Assembly: GCA_024683645.1 (NCBI GenBank)
Contig: JAIKYA010000077.1
Span: 1 to 39,514 of the forward strand
Source of the DNA: Lachnospiraceae bacterium
GTDB taxonomy: Bacteria > Bacillota > Clostridia > Lachnospirales > Lachnospiraceae
Direction of reading: 5' to 3'
Length of the DNA: 39,514 bases
Shown: piece by piece, positions 31,160 to 39,514 of the stretch
Numbering within the stretch: position 1 is the first letter of the stretch
Layout: every line of letters begins with the position of its first letter
Program-made: the position numbers and the translations under genes
Notes under the pieces: model-generated
Seen by the model: the letters and a program-made list of their open reading frames with translations, nothing else
Told to the model about the DNA's origin: nothing
Database searches by the model: none

Positions 31160-32006
31160 GGTAGTCGTTGCCAAAACTGCGGGCTTCTGCTTCGGAGTGA
31201 AGCGCGCTGTCGACAAGGCCTTTGAGCTGGTATCCACGGGAAAAAACATTTATACCTACGGACCGATAATTCACAACGACGAAGTGGTTGGAGATCTGTG
31301 TGAAAAGGGTGCGAGAGTACTCGCTACGGAAGAGGAACTGTGTTTAGTAAGTGACGGTGTAGTGATACTAAGAAGCCACGGCGTTACCAGGCATGTGATA
31401 GAGATGCTTGAAGAAAAGGGCATAGATTACGTGGACGTGACCTGCCCTTTTGTAAAGCGTATCCATGATGTGGTGGATGAAGAGAGCAGGACCAAAGGCA
31501 TAATCATAATAGGCAATCCCAAACATCCCGAAGTGGAGGGCATAAAAGGCTGGTGCAGACAGGGCGGGACCGTGATCAGCAGTGTGGAAGAAGCCGAAAA
31601 GTACGAGCCCGAAGAAGGAAAAAGCCTGTGTGTTGTCAGCCAGACCACATTTAACTACAAGAAATTTCAAGAAATTGTTGAAATTTTGAAAAAAAAATTG
31701 TATAGTATAAATATTGTGAATACTATCTGTAATGCTACCAGGGATCATCAGGCTGAGGCAGCTTTACTTGCAGATACTGCAGACATCATGATAGTCATAG
31801 GTGATAAAAAGAGTTCGAATTCGGGTAAACTGTATGAAATATGCCGTTCCCGCTGTGAAAGGACATATTTTATCCAGACACTTAAAGAGCTTGTGGAAGA
31901 TGGTCTGACTATTGAGGGGGCTGAAAAGATAGGTATTACGGCGGGGGCTTCCACCCCAAACTATATTATTGAGGAGGTTCAAAAGTATGTCAGAAGAAAA
32001 CTTTGA
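31152..32006 (+). CDS. ispH: 4-hydroxy-3-methylbut-2-enyl diphosphate reductase
   Basis: 284 aa. The last enzyme of the MEP isoprenoid pathway, an iron-sulfur reductase. The three cluster cysteines are visible: C13 (TAGFCFGVKRAV), C98 (VTCPFVKRIHDVV) and C193 (NTICNATRDHQAE). SHGVTRHVIE and ITAGASTPNYIIEEV also match. Codons around 31660-31720 are unusually AT-rich because a promoter seems to be embedded there. The last 20 nt overlap the S1-domain gene in another frame. Confidence 0.97.
   Translation: MAEVVVAKTAGFCFGVKRAVDKAFELVSTGKNIYTYGPIIHNDEVVGDLCEKGARVLATEEELCLVSDGVVILRSHGVTRHVIEMLEEKGIDYVDVTCPFVKRIHDVVDEESRTKGIIIIGNPKHPEVEGIKGWCRQGGTVISSVEEAEKYEPEEGKSLCVVSQTTFNYKKFQEIVEILKKKLYSINIVNTICNATRDHQAEAALLADTADIMIVIGDKKSSNSGKLYEICRSRCERTYFIQTLKELVEDGLTIEGAEKIGITAGASTPNYIIEEVQKYVRRKL
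31678..31706 (+). promoter_or_regulatory. Promoter inside ispH reading into the S1-domain gene
   Basis: TTGAAA (31678-31683), a 17-nt A-rich spacer and TATAGT (31701-31706), with a further TATAAA 5 nt later. It lies about 280 nt before the S1-domain ATG in an island of AT-rich codons within ispH. Both boxes match consensus at five of six positions. Confidence 0.5.
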
Positions 32007-33102
32007 ATCAATGTTGGAAGAATCATTACAAAAAAATATTCATACGGGGGACGTGGTGGAAGGTACCGTTATCTCGGTTACGCCGACTGAGATCGCTGTC
32101 AATATCAACTATAAGTCTGATGGTATCGTCACAAGAAACGAGTATTCGAATGACAACACACTTGATCTTACCACCGCGGTTAAGCCCGGTGACAGCATTG
32201 AGGTTAAGGTTCTGAAGCTTAACGACGGTGACGGACAGGTAGTCCTTTCACACAGACGTATCGCTCAGGATCGTATCAGCCCCGTGCTGGAGGAAGCATT
32301 CAATAACCAGACGGTATTGAAGGCAAAGGTTTCGGAAGTGGTAAAGGGCGGTCTCGTAGCCATAGTGGACGAGGTTCCCGTATTCATCCCCGCATCACTG
32401 GCATCCGATACCTACACCAAGAATCTGCAGGTTTATGCGGATCAGGAGATCGAATTCGTTATGAGTGAGTTCAATCCCAAGAAGCGCAGATATATCGGTG
32501 ACTGCAAGAGCGTTATCAAAGAGCGCAAGGAAGCTCTTAAGGCTGAGGCACTCGGACGCATAAAGGAAGGCGATGTAGTAGAAGGTACAGTCAAGAATGT
32601 TACCAGCTTCGGTGCATTTGTTGATATAGGAGGTATCGACGGTCTGCTTCACATCTCAGAGATGAGCTGGGGCAGGGTTGAGTTCCCCCAGAACGTATTC
32701 AAAAAGGGAGATACCGTTAAGGTTATCGTTAAGGAAGTAAAGGGCGACAAGATTGCACTTTCCGCCAAGTTCGATGAGAACAATCCCTGGCTGAATGCCG
32801 AGACCAAGTATCCTGTCGGTGAGACCGTTAAGGGTAAGGTAGCTCGTATGACCGAGTTCGGTGCGTTTGTACAGCTTGAGGAAGGGGTTGATGCTCTGCT
32901 TCATGTATCACAGATCAGCAGAAGTCACATCGAGAAGCCTTCGGATGTACTTCATATCGGTGATGAGATCGAAGCTAAGATCGTGGACGTTAATGTAGAC
33001 GAGCACAAGATATCATTAAGCATCAAGGAACTGCTCGCTCCCGAAGCAGCAGAAGAAGCAGAAGAGACCGCAGCAGAAGAAGCAGCACCCGCGGAGGAAT
33101 GA
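31987..33102 (+). CDS. rpsA: S1-domain RNA-binding protein (ribosomal protein S1-like)
   Basis: 371 aa. ATG 31987 is chosen because GAGGAGG (31971-31977) sits 9 nt before it; an in-frame codon at 31969 would precede that site. Four S1/OB repeats can be read: DVVEGTVISVTPTEIAVNI, LKAKVSEVVKGGLVAIVD, DVVEGTVKNVTSFGAFVDIG with GLLHISEMSW, and ETVKGKVARMTEFGAFVQLE with ALLHVSQIS. The last two are most canonical. The C-terminus is an acidic A/E-rich tail. Firmicute S1 proteins have four such repeats and take part in mRNA binding and translation. It overlaps ispH by 20 nt; fused ispH-S1 proteins are known in some Clostridia. Confidence 0.92.
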   Translation: MSEENFESMLEESLQKNIHTGDVVEGTVISVTPTEIAVNINYKSDGIVTRNEYSNDNTLDLTTAVKPGDSIEVKVLKLNDGDGQVVLSHRRIAQDRISPVLEEAFNNQTVLKAKVSEVVKGGLVAIVDEVPVFIPASLASDTYTKNLQVYADQEIEFVMSEFNPKKRRYIGDCKSVIKERKEALKAEALGRIKEGDVVEGTVKNVTSFGAFVDIGGIDGLLHISEMSWGRVEFPQNVFKKGDTVKVIVKEVKGDKIALSAKFDENNPWLNAETKYPVGETVKGKVARMTEFGAFVQLEEGVDALLHVSQISRSHIEKPSDVLHIGDEIEAKIVDVNVDEHKISLSIKELLAPEAAEEAEETAAEEAAPAEE

Positions 33103-33103
33103 T

Positions 33104-33943
33104 TTGGCTTACGACTATACCTACCTGAAAAGTGAGGTAATGAAGCTGACAAAGGTTGATCTGAACGCTTATAAAGAGAACCAGATGAAAAGGCGTATAG
33201 ATCAGCTGATAAATAAGAAGGGTTTTAAAGACTACCCTGCTTATATAAATCTGCTGAAGACTGATAAGGCGGCACTTGAAGAATTCCTTAATCATGTAAC
33301 GATAAATGTTTCGGAATTTTACAGGAACCCTGATCAGTGGGAATATCTTGATAAAGAGATCATCCCGCTGCTGATAAAAAGATTCGGCAGAAATCTGAAG
33401 GTATGGTCGGCTGCCTGTTCAACAGGTGATGAGCCTTATTCACTGGTGATGGCTCTGTCAAGGCACCTGCCGCTCAGCAATATAAGGATCCTGGCGACTG
33501 ATATCGACAGAACCATAATACAGAAGGCGAAACGCGGAGTATATGATGAAAAGTCTCTTGCCGGTATTCCGAAAGATCTGAAGACCAGATATTTCAGGAA
33601 ACTTACGGATCATGAGGCTGCCGCTCTTCCGAGGATAGGTGAATCGGATCCGGTCTTAAGTCTTAAGACGGTATATGCGGTCAGCGACGAGATCAAGAGC
33701 AGAGTGACTTTCAAACAGGCTGATCTGCTTGAAAATGATTATCACAAAGACTGCCATCTTATAGTATGCAGGAATGTGCTGATATATTTTACTGAAGAAG
33801 CCAAGGCCGAGATATTCGGCAAATTCCACGATTCGCTTGTGCATGAAGGAATTTTGTTCATCGGTTCCACTGAACAGATAAACAGATACCAATCCATGAA
33901 TTACGGCAGAAAGAATTCATTTTTCTACGAAAGACTGGATTAA
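33104..33943 (+). CDS. cheR: Chemotaxis protein methyltransferase CheR
   Basis: 279 aa, starting at TTG 33104 with GGAGG at 33093-33097. It methylates glutamates of chemoreceptors using S-adenosylmethionine. N-terminal helical CheR domain (~1-70), NVSEFYRNPDQWEYL, the SAM-binding VWSAACSTGDEPYSLVMAL, ILATDIDRTIIQKAKRGVY, and LIVCRNVLIYFTEEAK. All expected elements are present. It is separated from other chemotaxis genes and lies 1 nt after the S1-domain gene, with a terminator after it. Confidence 0.95.
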   Translation: MAYDYTYLKSEVMKLTKVDLNAYKENQMKRRIDQLINKKGFKDYPAYINLLKTDKAALEEFLNHVTINVSEFYRNPDQWEYLDKEIIPLLIKRFGRNLKVWSAACSTGDEPYSLVMALSRHLPLSNIRILATDIDRTIIQKAKRGVYDEKSLAGIPKDLKTRYFRKLTDHEAAALPRIGESDPVLSLKTVYAVSDEIKSRVTFKQADLLENDYHKDCHLIVCRNVLIYFTEEAKAEIFGKFHDSLVHEGILFIGSTEQINRYQSMNYGRKNSFFYERLD

Positions 33944-33957
33944 ATAAAGCTTTGAAG

Positions 33958-33985
33958 ACTGCCACAGTTTTGCTGTGGCGGTTTT
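33958..33985 (+). terminator. Intrinsic terminator after cheR
   Basis: ACTGCCACAG (33958-33967) pairs with CTGTGGCGGT (33973-33982) with one G-U pair and a 5-nt loop, followed by TTTT. It closes the cmk/ispH/S1/cheR transcript. Confidence 0.75.
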
Positions 33986-34018
33986 ACAAATAAAGATGTT
34001 TCTAAGGAGTGACCTGAT

Positions 34019-35119
34019 ATGTTTAAAGTAAAAAAAGGCAGCAAACTTATAACCGCCGTTATGTGCATCCTCCTCTGCGGAGTGCTGGCAGCCTGCGGCG
34101 GAGAACCGTTTGAAGATCTGGAATGGGACGATGAGATATATCTTTCAGACGACGCTCTGATATTGGAGCCCGGTGAGCAGGAGACTTTTTCGGTAGATAA
34201 TTTTGACTCCCTTAAGAACCTGAAGATGGAGATCGATAAGGATAACGGTGTGGCAGATATAGTACAGGGTGAAGATTACGAGTTTACAGTTACAGCCAAG
34301 ACCGAAGGTGAAAGGGTAGTTACATTCTTTGCAAGCTACTGCTCGAGCGTCAGATTCAAGATCATCGTTGCAAAAGATACGGACAAAGCCTGGGATAAAT
34401 TCTATGAAGAACAGGAAGCTCTTGAGGAAGAAGAGGACGACTGGGATGACGACTGGGACGATGAAGACTGGGATGATGAGGACTGGGAAGAAGATGAATT
34501 TGATTACGATCCGGCCAATTACGAAACTCCCGAATGGAACGAGATGTTTGATGAGGGTGATGTCGGCGAGACCGTTGAGTCGAGAGTTTATAATCTGAAC
34601 GTGCATCTTGAAGGAGAGGATATTGCTACCTTTATCATGGCAGATTACCTTGATACCGAGCCGGTCGACCTGCCTATGGCAAACTCTTCGTTTACGATCA
34701 ACAAAGACGGTACATTTACGATGGTGATCGATAATGACGAGATAAGGAACAGCTATACGACTTATATCAACAACATGTTTGAAACGATACTTCTTTCCGA
34801 AGCCATCAGCTACGGATACACAGGTATCGAAGAACTGGCTGATTCGGAAGGCTTCGAAAATGTCGATGAGCTGAGGGCTGACAGACTGGAGACTCTGGTT
34901 GAAGACATGAACGACCAATGGCCCGAGGATGTTACAGGTGTGATCACCTACACGGGATATGTCGAAAAGGACGGTGAAGACCTTTATCTGTATGATGTTG
35001 AAGGTAATGATCTTTTTGACAGCGTAGAGATGCTCGAAGACGGCAGTGTTAACATAGTCGTATTTTCAGATGATGATTTCAATCCCATAGCTACAGACCA
35101 TACCTGGATTTGGAGATAA
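34019..35119 (+). CDS. Acidic lipoprotein with Trp-Asp-rich segment, function unknown
   Basis: 366 aa with AAGGAG before ATG 34019. Lipoprotein signal: basic start, hydrophobic core (~10-23), lipobox LAAC with Cys26. Residues ~50-125 look like a small beta domain. Residues ~136-164 are an extreme acidic run built on a repeated DDWDDDWDDEDWDD pattern. The C-terminal half has helical and beta-strand stretches with no recognised family. Such acidic aromatic linkers can bind cations or the cell wall; this is inference. It is probably exposed on the outer face of the membrane. It is preceded by a terminator and followed 9 nt later by a nuclease gene. Confidence 0.75.
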   Translation: MFKVKKGSKLITAVMCILLCGVLAACGGEPFEDLEWDDEIYLSDDALILEPGEQETFSVDNFDSLKNLKMEIDKDNGVADIVQGEDYEFTVTAKTEGERVVTFFASYCSSVRFKIIVAKDTDKAWDKFYEEQEALEEEEDDWDDDWDDEDWDDEDWEEDEFDYDPANYETPEWNEMFDEGDVGETVESRVYNLNVHLEGEDIATFIMADYLDTEPVDLPMANSSFTINKDGTFTMVIDNDEIRNSYTTYINNMFETILLSEAISYGYTGIEELADSEGFENVDELRADRLETLVEDMNDQWPEDVTGVITYTGYVEKDGEDLYLYDVEGNDLFDSVEMLEDGSVNIVVFSDDDFNPIATDHTWIWR

Positions 35120-35128
35120 GGAGATTTT

Positions 35129-36247
35129 ATGAAAACGATCGATGGCGTATTTGATATCATGCCGGATTATCCAATCGAAAAGCTTCTGCCCGAGGGTATG
35201 GAGCTTTCCGATGTACTGTTTCTCGATATAGAGACCACAGGCCTTTCGGCCAGGTCATCGAGCCTTTACCTTGTAGGCGTTGTGTACTATAAAGAGGAAA
35301 AATGGCATTATACCCAGTGGCTGGCCGATAAGTATGAGGAAGAGCTAAATGTTATAACGGCGTTCTTTGAGTTCATGAACGGCTATAAATTCCTTATACA
35401 TTACAACGGCAATCGTTTTGATATACCTTATCTTGAGCAGAAGTGTGAGATGTTTGAGCTTCCTTACAGTTTTGCTAAAATGGACGGAGTAGATATTTAC
35501 AGACGCATAAGCGGCTACAGAGAGCTTCTGGGGCTGCCGGATCTGAAACAGAAGACGATCGAAACCTTTCTCGGTATAGAAAGAGAAGATAAATACAGCG
35601 GCGGGGAACTTATCAGCCGTTATCACGATTATGTCTGCAGCGGACACGAGTCTCTGCTCATAGAACTGCTGCTGCACAACTCGGATGACCTTAAAGGCAT
35701 GCTTAAGGTTGTGTCTATGCTCGCATATACCGATGTATTCTTAAAGCCTATCCGTGTAATGAAGGTTCATGCCAATTACTTCAGGGATGCCGAGAAAAAA
35801 CGCAGTCAGGAAGTCATCATGAAGCTGCGCTTCGGAGCGCCCCTCCCCAAAGCTTTTTCATTCAGAAGCCTGGGCTGTTATTTCTCCGGAGAGGGTATAG
35901 ACGGAAGCCTGAAAGTACCTCTTTTTGAAGAAGAACTAAAATATTTCTATGCCAATTATCATGATTATTATTATCTTCCCGCAGAAGATATGGCAATGCA
36001 TAAATCGATAGCCGGTTTTGTCGATAAGGAACACAGAGTGCAGGCTACCGCGGCCAATTGCTATACCAGGAAGAAATCACTCTACCTCCCGGAATGGGAA
36101 GTACTGTTCACACCTTTTTATAAAAGGGCATATAAGTCCAAGGAGATGTTCTTTGAACTGACGGACGAGTTTAAAAAGAGCAGGTCCGGTTTTAACATGT
36201 ATGCCGAACATATCATGCAGTCCATGTTTGCACACTATGATGATTGA
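35129..36247 (+). CDS. YprB-like RNase H-fold exonuclease
   Basis: 372 aa. The N-terminal ~190 residues form a DEDD-type 3'-5' exonuclease-like domain: LFLDIETTGL gives D33 and E35, HYNGNRFDIPYLEQK the second acidic motif and HNSDDLKGM the third. This matches the YprB/RNase H-like family (DUF-type tail). The C-terminal ~170 residues are unrecognised, with KVHANYFRDAEK and YFYANYHDYYYLPAEDMAMHK. The substrate is not known. Rnf genes follow 23 nt later. Confidence 0.8.
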   Translation: MKTIDGVFDIMPDYPIEKLLPEGMELSDVLFLDIETTGLSARSSSLYLVGVVYYKEEKWHYTQWLADKYEEELNVITAFFEFMNGYKFLIHYNGNRFDIPYLEQKCEMFELPYSFAKMDGVDIYRRISGYRELLGLPDLKQKTIETFLGIEREDKYSGGELISRYHDYVCSGHESLLIELLLHNSDDLKGMLKVVSMLAYTDVFLKPIRVMKVHANYFRDAEKKRSQEVIMKLRFGAPLPKAFSFRSLGCYFSGEGIDGSLKVPLFEEELKYFYANYHDYYYLPAEDMAMHKSIAGFVDKEHRVQATAANCYTRKKSLYLPEWEVLFTPFYKRAYKSKEMFFELTDEFKKSRSGFNMYAEHIMQSMFAHYDD

Positions 36248-36270
36248 TATTGCTGATCCGGGGGTTAGCT

Positions 36271-37587
36271 ATGTCGGTGTTTACATTTAAGGGTGGTATA
36301 CACCCGTATGACGGAAAAGATCTTTCAAAAGATAAACCGATAAAAGAAATGATGCCGGGGGACGAGCTGGTATTTCCGTTGAGCCAGCATATAGGTGCAC
36401 CTGCGGAAGCAATTGTCAAAAAAGGTGACAGAGTACTGGCCGGCCAGATGATCGCTCAGGCCGCCGGCTTTGTTTCTGCAGCCGTTTATTCATCCGTTTC
36501 GGGAACAGTTAAATCCATCGAAAAAAGAAGAACCATAACAGGTGAGCCCGCTATGTCCGTTGTTATAGAAAATGACGGCAAGTATGAGAAGGCTGCACCT
36601 ATTCATGAAAAAAAATACGAAGATATGAGCAGGGACGAAGTGATCGCTGCCATCAGGGATGCCGGTATAGTAGGTATGGGCGGCGCAGGTTTTCCGACTC
36701 ATGTGAAGCTGTCTCCGAAGGATCCTTCCAAGATTGACAGGGTAATAGTCAACTGTGCCGAATGCGAGCCCTATCTTACCAGTGACTACAGAAAAATGCT
36801 GGAAGAACCCGATAAGCTTATAAAAGGCCTGGAGATAGAAGCAGGATTATTTGAAAATGCCAGAGGTGTACTGGCTGTCGAGGATAATAAACCGGACTGT
36901 ATAAAGCTGCTTCGTGAAAAAACGAAGGATATGGAGAAGATCGATGTGATCGCACTTAAGACCAAGTATCCGCAGGGTTCCGAAAGACAGCTTATATATG
37001 CGGTGACCGGGAGGCAGATCAATTCCAAAATGCTTCCTGCAGATGCAGGCTGCATAGTCAATAATGTAGATACGGTCATAGCCATATGCAACGCCGTATG
37101 CGAGGGCGAGCCGCTTACGCACAGGATAGTAACCGTAACCGGCGATGCGGTGCGGGAACCGCAGAATTTCAAAGTGCTCACGGGAACAAATTATAATGAT
37201 CTGATAGAAGCGGCAGGCGGTTTTAAAACAGAGCCGGCCAAGATCATTTCGGGCGGACCCATGATGGGTTTTGCGGTATTTGATACCGATGCGCCCGTTA
37301 CGAAATCTTCATCCGCGCTTCTGTGCATGACAAAAGATGAAGTGGCTGCATATGAGCCGGGCCCCTGCATCAATTGCGGCAGATGTGTTGATGTATGTCC
37401 TTCGAGACTGTTGCCGTCGCTTCTTGCGGATCATGCCATGCATTTTAATGAAGAAGAATTCAGAGCACTCTATGGCCTGGAGTGCGTGGAGTGCGGCTGC
37501 TGTTCATATGTATGTCCGGCTAAAAGACAGCTGGTACAGAGTATAAAGACCATGAGAAAGATCTGTCTTGCAAAGAGGAAAAAATAA
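36271..37587 (+). CDS. rnfC: Rnf complex subunit RnfC
   Basis: 438 aa from ATG 36271 (GGGGG eight nt upstream; the earlier in-frame ATT/ATG region at 36244 lacks a site). It is the peripheral NADH- and FMN-binding subunit of the ion-translocating ferredoxin:NAD+ oxidoreductase. FKGGIHPYDGKDLSKDKPI at the start, GMGGAGFPTHVKL for the nucleotide/FMN site, NCAECEPYLTSDYR, and two 4Fe-4S motifs with cysteines 366, 369, 372, 376 and 405, 408, 411, 415. It starts the tight rnfCDGE run. Confidence 0.96.
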   Translation: MSVFTFKGGIHPYDGKDLSKDKPIKEMMPGDELVFPLSQHIGAPAEAIVKKGDRVLAGQMIAQAAGFVSAAVYSSVSGTVKSIEKRRTITGEPAMSVVIENDGKYEKAAPIHEKKYEDMSRDEVIAAIRDAGIVGMGGAGFPTHVKLSPKDPSKIDRVIVNCAECEPYLTSDYRKMLEEPDKLIKGLEIEAGLFENARGVLAVEDNKPDCIKLLREKTKDMEKIDVIALKTKYPQGSERQLIYAVTGRQINSKMLPADAGCIVNNVDTVIAICNAVCEGEPLTHRIVTVTGDAVREPQNFKVLTGTNYNDLIEAAGGFKTEPAKIISGGPMMGFAVFDTDAPVTKSSSALLCMTKDEVAAYEPGPCINCGRCVDVCPSRLLPSLLADHAMHFNEEEFRALYGLECVECGCCSYVCPAKRQLVQSIKTMRKICLAKRKK

Positions 37588-38537
37588 TGGCATCTGTTTC
37601 GGCTACACCTCACATAAGATCAAAAGCTTCAACTGCCGGTATAATGGGAGGCGTTATCTTTTCGCTGCTGCCGGCGTCTGTAGGGGGGATAGTAAACTTC
37701 GGCCCCAAAGCGCTTCTTTTGATCGTTATAAGTATCGCATCATGTGTCTTCTTTGAATGGGGATTTGAAAAACTCGCCAAAAAGAAGAGTACGGTGGGTG
37801 ATCTGTCGGCAGTACTTACGGGACTGCTGCTGGCGCTGAACCTGCCTGTCAGCGTACCCTGGTGGATGCCGGTGGTCGGTGCTTTTGTTGCGATAGTAGT
37901 GATAAAGATGCTTTTCGGCGGACTGGGGCAGAACTTTATGAATCCTGCTCTCGGAGCAAGGTGTTTTCTTGTTATCTCTTTTTCAAAACTCATGACGGAT
38001 TTCTCATACAGACCGGGCTGGGGAGAAGTGGCTGATGCCGTAAGCGGACCTACTCCGCTGATGGCAGTTAAAAGCGGTGAAGCCTTTAACTTAAGTTCCA
38101 TGTTCATCGGCAATGAGGCGGGCACCATAGGTGAGACCTCAGCTTTATTGCTGCTTATCGGCGGCATGATGCTGATACTTTCGGGGATCATCACCTGGCA
38201 TCTTACTTTTTCATATCTTATCAGTTTCGTAATATTTTTGATGATATTCTCCGGTTACGGAATGAATATGTATTACATAGGCGCGCAGCTGTACGGCGGA
38301 GGCCTGATGCTCGGAGCTTTCTTTATGGCTACAGACTACGTGACCAGGCCGATAAGCAGAAGCGGCCAGCTCATCTACGGAGTATTCCTGGGTATAATGA
38401 CAGGTATATTCAGGCTGTTCGGCCCCGGAGCAGAGGGAGTATCCTATGCGATAATCCTGGGAAATCTCATAGTACCCCTGATCGATAAGCTTACCATACC
38501 CAAACATTTCGGTTACAAGAAGGAGGCGGCGCGATGA
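37587..38537 (+). CDS. rnfD: Rnf complex subunit RnfD
   Basis: 316 aa, integral membrane with many spans, overlapping rnfC by one nucleotide. It carries covalent FMN; the flavinylation motif reads DAVSGPTPL with T156 as the expected attachment site, where many homologues have SGAT. QNFMNPALGARCFL and GMNMYYIGAQLYGGGLMLGAFFMATD are characteristic. It couples electron flow to Na+ or H+ pumping with RnfG, E and A. Confidence 0.95.
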   Translation: MASVSATPHIRSKASTAGIMGGVIFSLLPASVGGIVNFGPKALLLIVISIASCVFFEWGFEKLAKKKSTVGDLSAVLTGLLLALNLPVSVPWWMPVVGAFVAIVVIKMLFGGLGQNFMNPALGARCFLVISFSKLMTDFSYRPGWGEVADAVSGPTPLMAVKSGEAFNLSSMFIGNEAGTIGETSALLLLIGGMMLILSGIITWHLTFSYLISFVIFLMIFSGYGMNMYYIGAQLYGGGLMLGAFFMATDYVTRPISRSGQLIYGVFLGIMTGIFRLFGPGAEGVSYAIILGNLIVPLIDKLTIPKHFGYKKEAAR

Positions 38538-39118
38538 AAGACAGTATAGTAAAAGATGCGCTCATACTCTTTCTGATCACGGCGGTGGCGGGAGTACTGC
38601 TCGCTTTTGTTAATGAAATGACTAAAGATCCGATAGCAAGACAGAAAGAAGAAGCTGTAAAAGCCGCATGCAGTGCGGTTTTTCCGGATGCCGATGAGTT
38701 TAATCTGACAGAACCGAAAGCTGATACCTCACAGTGGAGCAGCAAATACGTTAAGGATCAGATAGATGCGGTCTATGAAGCAAGAAAAGACGGAGAGCTG
38801 TGCGGCTATGTCATAAATGTCTGCAACAAAGAAGGATATGGAGGAGCCATACGTTTCAGTATGGGCGTATATTCGGACGGTAAGCTGGGCGGGGTTTCGA
38901 TACTCGAGACCTCCGAGACCCCGGGACTCGGACTCAATGCGCAGGAGGTGCTCGTTCCCCAGTTTAAGGACAGAAAGGCTGAGAGTTTCGTGTATGTAAA
39001 GGGCGGAGCTGCTGCCGATAACGAGATAGATGCAATATCTTCGGCAACCATTACCACCAGGGCTTTTGTAGGCGGAGTAAATGCCGGACTTGATTATTTC
39101 AGGATGTATCTGAGGTGA
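38534..39118 (+). CDS. rnfG: Rnf complex subunit RnfG
   Basis: 194 aa, with ATGA overlap to rnfD. One N-terminal membrane span (~9-27, [18 protein letters not shown]), then an exported FMN-binding domain: [18 protein letters not shown] and [17 protein letters not shown]. The flavinylation motif is [10 protein letters not shown] with T172 expected to carry FMN; Ser replaces the usual Gly. It follows the standard rnfCDGE order, and rnfE begins 7 nt later. Confidence 0.95.
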   Translation: MKDSIVKDALILFLITAVAGVLLAFVNEMTKDPIARQKEEAVKAACSAVFPDADEFNLTEPKADTSQWSSKYVKDQIDAVYEARKDGELCGYVINVCNKEGYGGAIRFSMGVYSDGKLGGVSILETSETPGLGLNAQEVLVPQFKDRKAESFVYVKGGAAADNEIDAISSATITTRAFVGGVNAGLDYFRMYLR

Positions 39119-39125
39119 AGGCTTT

Positions 39126-39514
39126 ATGGAAAACAATGAAAAAACATCGGTCTTTAAACCTTTAATAAACGGTCTGATAAATGAAAATCCGACTTTCGTA
39201 CTGATGCTGGGCATGTGTCCTACACTGGCTGTAACCACAAGTGCGATAAACGGACTGGGCATGGGACTGACAACGACCGTGGTGCTGACTATGAGCAATA
39301 TCATCATATCGGCGTTACGAAAGCTTATACCGGGGAGAGTGCGTATCCCTGCGTTTATAGTGATCATAGCTTCATTCGTTACGATAGTAGGACAGTTTCT
39401 TGAGGCTTATCTGCCGGCGCTTAATTCGGCACTCGGCATGTTCATACCGCTCATCGTTGTTAACTGTATAATACTCGGGCGTGCCGAAAGCTTTGCATCA
39501 AAGAACGCTGTAAT
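39126..39514 (+). CDS. rnfE: Rnf complex subunit RnfE (3' partial)
   Basis: ATG 39126 opens a frame that runs off the window edge after about 129 codons. It begins [20 protein letters not shown], then [20 protein letters not shown], the hallmark of RnfE/NqrD, with hydrophobic spans ending in [17 protein letters not shown]. rnfA and rnfB are expected just beyond the edge. The frame is intact as far as visible. Confidence 0.95.
   Translation, partial: MENNEKTSVFKPLINGLINENPTFVLMLGMCPTLAVTTSAINGLGMGLTTTVVLTMSNIIISALRKLIPGRVRIPAFIVIIASFVTIVGQFLEAYLPALNSALGMFIPLIVVNCIILGRAESFASKNAV

Noticed and set aside
1-39514. CRISPR array, tRNA or rRNA genes, intact insertion sequences
   Set aside because: Reading both strands showed no regularly spaced repeats, no tRNA-like cloverleaf segments and no transposase frames; only the recombinase remnant at 170-361.

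Overview
The window reads as chromosome of an anaerobic, fibre-degrading Firmicute, most likely a Lachnospiraceae member (Butyrivibrio/Roseburia-like; the genus cannot be fixed by eye). The basis is: moderate GC; strong GGAGG ribosome sites and sigma-A type promoters; the order rplS, (lepB), rbgA, rnhB, fliK-like, flhB-like known from Bacillus/Clostridia; cmk-ispH-rpsA; an Rnf complex; and a GH115 xylan-glucuronidase. Nearly every recognisable gene is on the plus strand.

Layout. 1-361: decayed remains, namely the C-terminal end of an unrecognised protein and the first ~35 codons of a serine recombinase, closed by a perfect 14-bp hairpin terminator. 376-6774: a strong promoter, a small membrane protein, a 1245-aa hybrid histidine kinase with an internally duplicated sensor half, a DUF4867 protein and a membrane HD-GYP c-di-GMP phosphodiesterase. 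6778-14990: glucuronoxylan/glucuronate use (GH115, uxuA, uxuB), packed between the HD-GYP protein and a GGDEF-PAS-GGDEF*-EAL protein. 14991-20539: a purine-nucleoside-type BMP ABC importer (lipoprotein, ATPase, two permeases) ending in xanthine phosphoribosyltransferase, behind a promoter covered by a palindrome. 20543-27119: rplS with a structured leader, two signal peptidases flanking rbgA, rnhB, FliK-like and FlhB-like orphans, YraN, and a NUDIX hydrolase. 27120-33943: tyrS, der, plsY, cmk, ispH, an S1-domain protein (rpsA-like) and cheR. 34019-39514: an acidic lipoprotein, a YprB-like nuclease, and rnfC-D-G-E (rnfE cut by the window edge).

How it fits together. The 5-15 kb part is the most distinctive. 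An intracellular GH115 would release (methyl)glucuronate from imported xylo-oligosaccharides, and UxuB and UxuA carry fructuronate to 2-keto-3-deoxygluconate. These genes are tightly packed with c-di-GMP turnover enzymes on both sides, and a two-Cache hybrid kinase lies upstream, which suggests (inference) that glucuronoxylan supply is tied to c-di-GMP signalling. The importer plus xpt form a purine salvage unit. The remainder is mostly conserved housekeeping, with several regulatory details: mutually exclusive rplS leader folds, a promoter inside ispH, a possible non-AUG start for yraN, and ispH overlapping the S1 gene by 20 nt.

All calls are by eye from sequence and translated motifs; no database search or folding calculation was run.
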